From the NCBI GenBank assembly GCA_023052935.1, contig CM041297.1:50883917-50947916 (forward strand): 64,000 bases of DNA, in the 5' to 3' direction. The notes beneath the pieces were generated by a model. That model worked only from the letters and a program-made list of their open reading frames with translations. It searched no databases and was not told where the DNA came from. A program made the position numbers and the translations under genes. Shown piece after piece: positions 55,499 to 64,000 of this stretch. Position 1 is the first letter of the stretch; every line of letters begins with the position of its first letter. The DNA comes from Piezodorus guildinii (lineage: Eukaryota > Arthropoda > Insecta > Hemiptera > Pentatomidae).

Positions 55499-57689
55499 GT
55501 ATATATATGGGTGTGTGTTTTTAGACAAATAGACCAGAAACAGCACATTTAACCTCAGCTTCTTAGACTGATCTATGACCTATAATATTTTTTTTTTTAT
55601 ATTCAATGGTGTGGTCTCTACAAATTTAACCCTTTCTAAAAAGTATATGTAAATATATAGATTAGAATAGTATGTAGAAAAGCGAATATATAAAATTGAA
55701 CTATCCAATTTTCCTTTCGTTATCATTGCCAACATAGAATAGTTTTTTTATAAAAAAAAATTTAACAATTTTTTCCAATATCTTTGGATGTTAATTTTTA
55801 ACTAATGAGATATCAACCGTTAGTTTAAAATAACTTCTATTTAATTCTATTTTAAATAACTTAAACTGATTTATCTAATTTCTGATTTAGTTTTTTATTT
55901 TGAAAATGACAACAATATAATAAGATCAATTTTTTTTTGAGATAGGTAAAATGAAAAAAATAATAATTTATGAAATAAAAGAAAAAAAAAGAAAGAAGCC
56001 TATTAGGGCAAAAGTAGAGAAAGAAATTGAATCGAACCTAAATGTTTAGAGTTTAGAATGCAGTTTTTTAAACTTAAACAGTTAAAAAATTTAAAAATAC
56101 CAAAAAAAAAAAATATAATAATGAAATCATCTTTATTTTATAGATTCGCCCAGAAGACTATAGAGGCGCTGGCCAGGAGACCTGATATACTGATAGTTAT
56201 TAGTTTGTTTTTTAATCTATCTTATGTAGTTTCGCACTTACATCATTTGTTAGCATATTTGCTTATTGCATAAGCAGATAACAAATACCATTATAATGCC
56301 AAAACTCCTATGAATAAATAAATAATTTTATAGCTTTTTGTTTATTGTCAGTAATGAATATATATTTTTAATGGACATTTATTTAAAAGAAATAACTTCT
56401 TTTTTTTTTTGTTGTAGAAATAGTATTTTTTAAATAAATATATACTTAATAAACATTATAATTAAAAAAACATATTTGTACTAGATGCACTCATTTGGAC
56501 GAATATGCAGTAATCTACTTAGGAAATAAATAAACTAGCAAAATATACATAAGCCAGCATATAAGCACATTGAAAAGTGAAATCGATATGAGCCACATAT
56601 TCTAACCTGTATAATTCGGAATCTGTAATATAATATATTTAAGAATTTACAAAATGTAATGTAACTTACTAATTATAATCTATTTTTTATTAGCTCATGA
56701 ATATATTTTATATCAATAATGCAGTGTTCAAAGAAGATTGAGTTTGTTTGTTTTTTCGAGACATATCAATGTTTAGTGTTTGAAATGATGTCTTTTGCTC
56801 TGTCAATAAAATATAGTCATAGCACAGGATGTGTCAAACTGTCATTTTGTAGTTTCCTACATGTCGACACGGGGATGTTCCAAAATAGTACAGGTGTAAA
56901 TCCAATGCTGCCATGTCCAGTTATATGTCCATCCTTACTTAAGTTCGTATCTATGACATCTTTGGCAATATATTGTAGAAGAAAAATCAAATAAATCTGG
57001 CATAAATAAGTAAAAAAATATTATTAGTAACAAATAATAACGATTATTTATTATTGATGATATGTATTATTTATATTTTTAGATATGTTGATTGATTTTT
57101 ACATTATTTAGGTAATTTTTATTTGGTCCACTTTCAACTATTAGAATTTAATTAAAAAAACACAATAAGCTATTATCCATAAGATAATTGGTGTTGGTAC
57201 ACGGAACAGGCAATGAAAAACTCAAATTTTATTCTGAAAAAATTAGTTAAATAAAACGCTTGTCCACCTTTAGTAATCGAATGAATCATCCAATTTCGAA
57301 ATTAAACTTAAAAAAAAAATTATAAACACCGGTTTGAAAAACTCAACTTTAATGTCAAATCCAACATAAATGGTTTTCGCACTAACATGCAACGGAGAAT
57401 TAACACACATATTTCAGACTCATTCATTTATTATTTATCACTTATAAGAAGATTGAAGTTCAATATATAATTACTTAGACCCATCTCAAAAGCCATATTA
57501 TTATCATTTAAAATGTCTAAAAAAAATATATATAGTAAACTTTTTGTATTAATTCCGTCAATGGGAAAAATAAAAATAAATGAAATATTATGAAATAAAT
57601 AAACAATTAAAAATATAAAAACTATTTACAAAAAATATTTCACAAATTAATATTTTTAACATTTTTTTTTTTTTTTTTTTTTTTTTTTT
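55499..57689. other. A+T-rich spacer
   Basis: About 2.2 kb without a recognised element. The 91-codon frame at 56719-56994 and the 71-codon frame at 56058-56273 have no motif I can name. A 28-base T run closes the stretch at 57662-57689. Confidence 0.4.
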
Positions 57690-58068
57690 CAATACTTAGT
57701 ATATCCATTCTACGAAATTTTATAGAAGGCGCGAATTATATTATGATTACTATATTATTAAACCAACTTATTTAAGTCGTTTCGCATCCAAATATAGTAT
57801 TATTATTTTACTATATTCCTAACACCATTTCAAAGTTACGGAATGAAATGTTTTAATATGATTAGGAACGAAACTAAGTATGTAATTAGTACCATTAAAA
57901 AATTATTGCATTTCTAAATCACGTTGTTAAAGGTCTTGACTGTTCATCAGAAAAAAATGAAAAAGAAGATTTAGACAAAACTAAAATATGAGAATACAAA
58001 TTTGTCAATATATCAATTTTGTAAAAAATGTCCTGTAGCACCTTTTGAAAATCAACGTCTCAATTCAC
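57690..58068 (+). mobile_element. Inverted-repeat element, family D, left end missing (D3)
   Basis: Matches D2 in the same orientation, without the LINE: TATATCCATTCTACGAAATT, AGAAGGCGCGAATTATATT, GTATGTAATTAGTACCATT and TTTTGTAAAAAATGTCC, ending with the inverted repeat CAACGTCTCAATT. The 28-base T run stands where the left inverted repeat should be. Confidence 0.78.
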
Positions 58069-58242
58069 CTCTATATAATAAAATATAGCAAACCATTTTT
58101 TTTTTTTTTTTTTTTTTATCACTGATTGCCTACGATCTTTAGATATTTTCGATTATCAATCGTATTAGTTTAGTGCTATAAAAGTAAATCAAACAATTTA
58201 TAATTACTAATAATCATTTTTTTAATTATATAATTAAGGTAA
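58069..58242. other. A+T-rich spacer
   Basis: Includes a 22-base T run at 58096-58117. Nothing else seen. Confidence 0.45.
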
Positions 58243-58249
58243 GTTATGC

Positions 58250-58333
58250 CAAAAAACAGTCCATAATAAATATTTAAATTTAAATATAAAATAAAATGTT
58301 AATAAAGAAATATATATTATGGACTGTTTTTTG
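58250..58333. repeat. Small inverted-repeat element, 84 bp
   Basis: Exact 19-base inverted repeats CAAAAAACAGTCCATAATA at 58250-58268 and, inverted, 58315-58333, around a 46-base A+T-rich loop. Weaker similarity goes on a few bases outside. Could be a minimal MITE or a simple hairpin. Confidence 0.85.
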
Positions 58334-59084
58334 TGTAATTTATTTATTTTTCAGTTATTTAAACAGTCTATTTATTACCAAAAAAAAAAAAAAAAAAAAA
58401 AATATGTCAATAAATTCAATCCCTTAGAACCAAACAAATATTTTTGCATATATGTTAATTAGAAATAATTAATAACGAATAAATTAAAACCAGTAATATT
58501 GTAAATTTCAAAAGGAATGAAGTGCATTGATCTATAGCGATGAGGAGTCACGAATTAATTTGAGTCATACTGTTCCTTACAGAGCCAATACATTCATGCA
58601 ATCAATAATGCAGGGTTTATTTTTGGCGGAGCCAATTGCAGAGGATGCAATAAATAATAGAGGAAATGCATAAAAGACAGAGGGATGATCTCGAAGGGGT
58701 GAGGGGGCGGCCATGTTTGTTGCAAGTGCAAGGCTGCACCGGATTGGTGAGTCACCTCTATCTGCTAGCAACGGAAAAATAACGGATCGATTCCCCCGTC
58801 CGTATGTTCAAAAATGAACAGCGTTGCAACGCCACCCCGCTGCACTCAGTTGCATTTTAACATTTCATCCCTGTCTTCTTTGTTTGTTCTCTTTCAATGC
58901 TTTTTGTTGTCATTTTTTTTTTTTTTTTTTTGTGTTCACTTTATTTTTAAAAATATAATAATAATTTAAAGCTAATTTTTCACAATTCATTCAATATTCC
59001 ATATAAGCAAATTTATCAACTGAAATTAAATTGACGACATTGGTAATGGTATATTTTAATTTTATACAAATAGTAACAATGTTT
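58334..59084. other. Unassigned spacer
   Basis: A run at 58380-58402, GC-richer block at 58600-58860 and a T run ending near 58931. No frame of note. Confidence 0.4.
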
Positions 59085-59392
59085 TTATTTTTTTTTTAAT
59101 CATTAAATATAAATGTGTAATCAAGTAAATCTGATGTGATATATAATACAATGACATGAAACACATGTAGAGAAGCTTCCCATTGGAATCGCTCTAAAAA
59201 TATTCTAAACTAGAAGGTCCCGGGGCCATTTCCTTTTCAGGCGCCTCGGAGGATTATCCGGAATTGAAGAGGAAGAAAGGATTGATACTAGTGGGTTAGA
59301 GTGAGAATGGGGTTTTTCATGAAAGGATTGATACCTGGTCCGGGCCAAATCAGTAACAAAGGGAACATTAAGATCTTTATGGATAAGTTTAA
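59085..59392 (-). mobile_element. Jockey-like LINE, 3'-end fragment (J8)
   Basis: Antisense: ACACATGTAGAGAAGCTTCC, CTAAACTAGAAGGTCCCGGG, TTTTCAGGCGCCTCGGAGG, GGGAACATTAAGATCTTTAT. It stops at 59392 against another LINE remnant. Confidence 0.85.
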
Positions 59393-59399
59393 ATAGTAA

Positions 59400-59515
59400 A
59401 ATAAAAATCTTTTTCTTCTTTCTCTTTCCTCCTCTGCCTCATTATAGCTTGGAGGTGCATTGAGCCACTCTTTCCAGCAATCTTTATCCCTTTCTAGATT
59501 TTTCATCTAAGCAAT
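59400..59515 (-). pseudogene. LINE ORF2 extreme C-terminus (L11)
   Basis: The minus strand reads ERDKDCWKEWLNAPPSYNEA, then EEERERRKRFLFYY. The DR-x-x-W-x-x-W-x-x-x-P pattern with a basic/acidic end is the terminus of RTE-like LINE polymerases (compare the end of L7, EAWQRWIEAPP). It lies directly beside J8. Confidence 0.65.
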
Positions 59516-60573
59516 AGATATTTTTCCCGTAAAAAAAAAAAAAAAAAAAAAAAAAAGTAATCTTGTTTCTCAAATTTTATGCATACGTATAAACAAATAA
59601 CATTGATAAAAACGTAACATTAGAGTCCATAAAAAACGCTGCAAATTATTACACAATGGTTCATTATTTCCAAAATAACTATATTAGTGTGTAGTAACTG
59701 TTTATATAGATGTTTATATTCAATTAACTAATATAAAAAGCAATAAATAAATCAAATTAAAATGGCCAATCACCAATGCTGATTTCGAAAAGCGGTGCCA
59801 CTGCTTTTTCGAAATAGATTTTTGGGAATTAAATCCTCTATAGAATAACACTACCAACAGAAATTAATATTTTTATTATTTATTTATTTATTAATTCGTA
59901 CGGTGGAAAAAGGGATATTTCTTGTTTTTTTCGTTATTCGGGTTCTACGTATTTTGAACCGTAAGCCCTCAAATTTTGAAGTGGGGAGGTTCAACAAAGG
60001 TTCGTTATTGAAAATAATAAAACCAAAAAATATAATTATTAAATTCCTTTATGGGTTTTCATATTAAGTTCCTTTAGCATCGATATAAGGAAGAGTTATC
60101 AAGTCTTAAAAAAACAGCACTTATTCATTCGTTATTTATTCCTTACAGATGAAATAAATGTTACCATCAAAGTAAGAAATGTAAGGTGTTATAATGGAGA
60201 TTTGGAAATTGTTTAGAAATCAGTATCCAATATGATGTTTGAATAATTCCTAAATTTAAAGTATAAAAGCTGTAATTTAAAATAGTTGATAGTCTTAAAG
60301 TTTATTTTTTTATTTGTAGGCTCACCGATTTAAAATATATGACTTATTTAAAAAGGCAAGTTTAACTATATATGTTTATATTCTTTCATTGTCTAAAGGG
60401 TATTGGGGTATTTATTTATTAGTATATATTTTTTCTTAATACCTCTTTTAATGAAATATTGATATTATTAAACTAATTTCCAATAAGAGTTCGACACTTG
60501 TGGTCAAAATATATTATTTTAGAACCAATTTCTTCCAATTAAATTATTAATTAATAAAACAAAACATAATGTC
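59516..60573. other. A+T-rich spacer
   Basis: A run at 59531-59556. No gene or repeat recognised. Confidence 0.45.
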
Positions 60574-60606
60574 CAACGTTTCGAGGACATACCTCATCTT
60601 CAGTGT
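60574..60606 (-). other. CTGAAGATGA-stem-CGAAACGTTGG motif, copy 5
   Basis: On the minus strand: ACACTGAAGAT, a stem GAGG-TATGT-CCTC (four perfect pairs), then GAAACGTTGG. The stem sequence differs from the GGGG/CCCC copy at 16637 on both sides, so pairing is kept. Confidence 0.6.
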
Positions 60607-61275
60607 TACATATTTATTTATATACAAAATTATACTTCTTTTTTTTTATACTTTTACCATATAATTACATTTTTCAGTCAAATATTCTTTATATAATTTT
60701 GTCAAATTGTTAGTGTTATTTGTGAGTAGACACCCAAATTTAAGAGTATTTTCACTATTCCATATTAAACGATTTATTCAATCTATTTTACATCAATTCT
60801 AAATATTAGTCAGTGGAATAATATTGTAAAAAATGTCCATATTCCTCCAAAAAAGGTGTACGAATCGAATAAACTTAAAAAAAAAATATATTAGGTGAAT
60901 TTTATTGGAAGTTGTGTCATTATGACACACTTATTTGTTGTGCCTGAAACTTTTGACCATATTCAAGGTTGATTGCGGTTCTACAAAAATCATTGTTGTA
61001 AAATATATCCCAAACGTCGACATAATAAAGAAGTTTGTTAATTTATAAAAAGTGTTTTAATGACCGCACTCACAGAAAAAAAAAAAAAAAAAAATCTGTA
61101 CCTCTACAACCTTCCCTCTTCGGTTTCGGCCTTTTAATTTTAATATTTCTCGTAAGATAAAATCGATATAAGATCTATTTTAATCTTCATATTTACTTTT
61201 CATTTTCTACCTTTGCGTTTGACCGCTGATATTAGTTATCTTAAAAAAAGAAAAAAGAAGTTAATAAATAAAAAA
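60607..61275. other. A+T-rich spacer
   Basis: A run at 61078-61094 is followed by CTGTACCTCTACAACC, the 3' end of family B SINEs in antisense, but the match ends there. Confidence 0.45.
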
Positions 61276-61385
61276 CTGTTCATATCCAATCCCTGATGGG
61301 TCTTGGGCTCAATACATATAGAGTATTATCAGTACATAATCATTACAGCGTGTACTGTTTCTAAGCCAATACTACTAGGACATTT
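61276..61385 (-). mobile_element. tRNA-derived SINE, family B, 3' part
   Basis: CCCTGATGGGTCTTGGGCTC, AATACATATAGAG and GTACTGTTTCTAAGCCAA; the tRNA-like head is missing. Confidence 0.7.
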
Positions 61386-61639
61386 AAAATAGTGATAAAG
61401 TACAACAGTTATACTACATTCACACAATATATACAATACAATAAATAAAAGCCCAGGAAGGAGTGCTGGTGGACACTTTCCTTCCCTATGCCAACCATGT
61501 CTACTGCTTACGTTTTATAGAGCACATTAGTTAGCTTTTCATCAGATAGCCTCTGAGAGGTGCGAATGAAAAATATGAAGATTAAAAAAAAAAGATATAT
61601 TATATTAAATATAGCATATTATTTGTTTTATTATTTATC
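61386..61639. other. Unassigned spacer
   Basis: The part 61390-61480 resembles 12260-12320 loosely (ACACAATATATACAATAC against ATACAATATTTACAATAT), too weak to call a family. Confidence 0.3.
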
Positions 61640-61858
61640 CATTTATGCTACTATAGCTAATCGGACGATGTTATAGGGGGAGAACTAAATTTTCCTATCC
61701 AGGTTTAATTAAGACTGGCATGTTTAACGAGTATCTAACATAGCTAATGCTCGGAACCACCGTTTTACGTCCCCATCGAAAGACGGCGTAACTAAGGATT
61801 TTTTATTCCCAATAATGACTCCTAGGGCCACCAGCAGTTTTGCACATGTGACCTTGGG
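61640..61858 (-). mobile_element. tRNA-derived SINE, family A
   Basis: TTATGCTACTATAGCTAATC, GGGAGAACTAAATTTTCC, CCAGGTTTAATTAAGAC, GACGGCGTAACTAAGG; head eroded (AGTTTTGCACATGTGACC). Confidence 0.82.
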
Positions 61859-61860
61859 AA

Positions 61861-63035
61861 TATTATTTATTTTTTACAAATAATTTTCAATGAATAATTT
61901 AAGAGCTAATCGAGTGAAGGTAATGGTCTGACCCTAAAACCACAATAAAGGTCATGAGGACTAATTTATGGGTGACCTCCGCACACCTCATTACACCATC
62001 TGAAAGTAACAGGTTCGGTAGGCCGTGTGTCTGTCACAGGAATGCTTAGACACGGAGGTAATTAGAAATGGAACATGACGCGTTTTTAATTAAGGATATC
62101 TGTCAATGAACGGTTGCCTAGGAACAAGAAGAATAGAGGGGATAAAAAGTTGCAGGTAACCGAGGATGAAGGGTCGATACCCCGAGATCGAAAGCTCTTG
62201 GACTGCGGAGGGTGGTTCGGCGGAGCCCCCCGGGCCTGGGAGAACAAAGGCTGCCGTATAATTGGCGAGGGGAGGGGCTCCTAAGAGGAACACGCTCCAA
62301 GAAAGGAACGGCGTACGATAAATAAAGACTAAGGAGTGCCTGAAAATGGGCCCTTCACAAAGAAGAAAATGAGAATCCATGGAGGTACTCTTCGACTCCC
62401 CCCCTCCTACTCCATGGAACTACCCTCCCTCCTACCTCCATGCATTTATAATTTCAACCCCCACTTCCTCCCTCTCCCTTCTCGAGGAGCTGTTTTTTAA
62501 TCGACCCTCTTTTCCTCAGCTCTCTTTTAATGAAAGTGCGCAGAGCTTCCCGAAACACCACGCCCTCTCCTCCCTTTCAAATTAAATTGTATTTTCATGT
62601 TAAAAACATGATGCTCGGGGATTTTTAAACGCCTACAACTTCCAGGGATTAATTTTGAAAAGGATAGCCCACTCGAGGTCCTCCTCCTCCCCCTCCCTCC
62701 TCTCCCCCACTCCGGAATTCATTTTAAAAGGCTTCAGGACCGCTTTTAGGAGAGCTGGCTTTTTCCTAATTTCCATGAGGAAAACAGCCAACCCCCTCAA
62801 GTTTTAATATTCTATTCAATTAGCTTAAAAAGAGATGAAACTGATTTTTCCTACACAGGTACTTTTTAACATAATCCTCTTCGTTAGTGGGGATTTGCAT
62901 TTCAAAAGGGAGCTTTCTGGTAACATTTATAAAATAATTCTAGAATATTAAAACTTGGGACACTTGAGTTTGTAAATTTATGTAGAATATTGATAAATAA
63001 TTCATCTTTGTTCAACCTGCGACAATTTTTAATTT
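61861..63035. other. GC-richer, strand-asymmetric block
   Basis: About 900 bases (61910-62830) distinctly less A+T-rich. Plus-strand pyrimidine runs at 62390-62480 and 62680-62715, and a G/C-rich patch at 62210-62290. Frames of 60-96 codons on both strands have no motif and overlap one another. I do not call a gene. Confidence 0.45.
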
Positions 63036-63500
63036 TACTTATCTATAAATGAAATATATAGATATATGTACAGGAGATATTAATGTACATAAAATACATG
63101 TACAGGAAAGTATTGTGATCATGAAAAGTTTCAAATTTGTTGTTTTGTGGTCCCTTGAAATGACCAAGTTCCGGAAAAATGTCGGTGTGTCTGTATGTTG
63201 TCTGTCTAGCTCAAGCACACGATAAGGTGTGTGAAATTTCAGGAGTAAATACGCCTGAGAAGTTACAGAAACTTTTTCAACAAACCAGAAGTAGAATTTT
63301 ATAAAATATATTTTGTTACTTTTTACGATTTTCTCTAAAACAGCACTAACCGTTTTAACTTAACTCAATATATTGCTATAAAAACATAAAATTTTGAATT
63401 CTCCTCCGGACAACCTCGAAAAATTCACTATATATGGAATTCATAGTAAGGGAAAGTATTGTGATCGTGAAAAGTTTTGAATTGGATTTTTCATCGAAAA
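63036..63500 (-). mobile_element. Family C repeat end, partly duplicated
   Basis: TTTACTTATCTATAAATGA, GGAAAGTATTGTGATCATG, GACCAAGTTCCGGAAAAATG, a TGTCTGTATGTTGTCTGTC tract in place of the CA repeat, ACGCCTGAGAAGTTAC, then a second copy of the end block at 63440-63480 (AGTAAGGGAAAGTATTGTGA). Same orientation as the copy at 22092. Confidence 0.65.
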
Positions 63501-63569
63501 TACTGTTTTTGTTTTGATTGTTTTATCTGGTTGAAAATACTGGAACACATCTTCCAGAAAATGCCGGCG

Positions 63570-63760
63570 TGAGGAGGTAGTTATCACCCGCCTGAGGATA
63601 GGACACTGTCGCTAGGTACTCATGGGTGAGCCTCATCACACGAACAAATTCACCTCAATGTAATCACTGTAAAGTGACGGCGATCTCTGAGGTTCTGAGT
63701 GACAATGAAGAAACTATTACCAGTACCATTAAATTGATTAAGAATATTCGTTTAATTTAG
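63570..63760 (+). pseudogene. LINE ORF2 C-terminal remnant (L12)
   Basis: Plus strand reads EEVVITRLRIGHCR, then in another frame SPQCNHCKVTAISEVLS and STIKLIKNIRLI. This follows the L1/L9 layout (EEV.L.RLRIGH ... knuckle ... FLK.I.L) with the knuckle His and last Cys lost. Two frameshifts or small deletions separate the parts. Confidence 0.68.
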
Positions 63761-63925
63761 AAAATATAACTTATCTAATATCTTTTTTTTTTATTAATCT
63801 AAAATTTTATTTTATTAATGTATTTTTTATTGATATTTTATTTTCTTCTGCTATTCTCATTTTAGTAAATCGTATTTATTTTGTTTTGTTTTTTGTAAAG
63901 ATGTGAGAGCGATAATATCCATAAG

Positions 63926-63986
<61 letters not shown>

Positions 63987-64000
63987 CTTTCAAATTTGAT
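63761..64000. other. A+T-rich end with 54-base T run
   Basis: Uniform T run at 63931-63984, the longest homopolymer in the window. Nothing else recognised. Confidence 0.6.

Noticed and set aside
56719..56994. 91-codon plus-strand frame as a gene
   Set aside because: No recognisable motif on either strand, and an A+T-rich setting where chance frames of this size are expected.

Overview
The window looks like repeat-dominated nuclear DNA of an arthropod, most likely an insect. The host is inferred only from composition and repeat type: strong A+T richness, long (TA)n and poly-A/T runs, Jockey-, I- and RTE-like LINEs, mariners and tRNA-derived SINEs. I cannot name the species. I found no intact protein-coding gene, no rRNA or functional tRNA gene and no CRISPR array. 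The only candidate for host coding sequence is one possible internal exon at 29058-29190.

Region by region. 0-10 kb: a 3' piece of a Jockey-like LINE, a deleted mariner (1830-2311), a 2.3-kb I-like LINE with reverse transcriptase and RNase H, bounded by a 13-bp target-site duplication (4130-6460), a 250-bp inverted-repeat MITE (8163-8414) and a SINE. 10-20 kb: a second LINE insertion with a 13-bp duplication, four more LINE remnants and several SINEs. 18.9-24.4 kb: two ~1.1-kb arms in inverted orientation around a 3.3-kb spacer. 22-28 kb: copies of a non-coding repeat family (family C) that carries short terminal inverted repeats and an internal CA tract. 30.8-31.9 kb: about 2.7 tandem copies of a ~420-bp unit. 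35.7-41.7 kb: an antisense RTE-like LINE, a long-terminal-inverted-repeat element with a LINE inserted in it, and a mariner nested in another inverted-repeat element. 42-50 kb: more Jockey, family C, SINE, an I-like LINE end and a mariner. 50-64 kb: a well-preserved SINE, a SINE split by an unidentified insert, a perfect 67-bp palindrome, small inverted repeats, and a final LINE remnant next to a 54-base T run.

The elements do not form a pathway; they form layers. Several insertions sit inside older ones: Jockey in family C, a LINE in the long-inverted-repeat element, a mariner in an inverted-repeat element, a SINE in a mariner. This gives relative ages. At least five non-LTR insertions keep readable 10-15 bp target duplications. 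The observations most worth checking are the TIR-bounded family C, the inverted duplication whose outer edge coincides with a SINE tail, the recurrent stem motif ending in CGAAACGT, the 67-bp palindrome and the isolated candidate exon.
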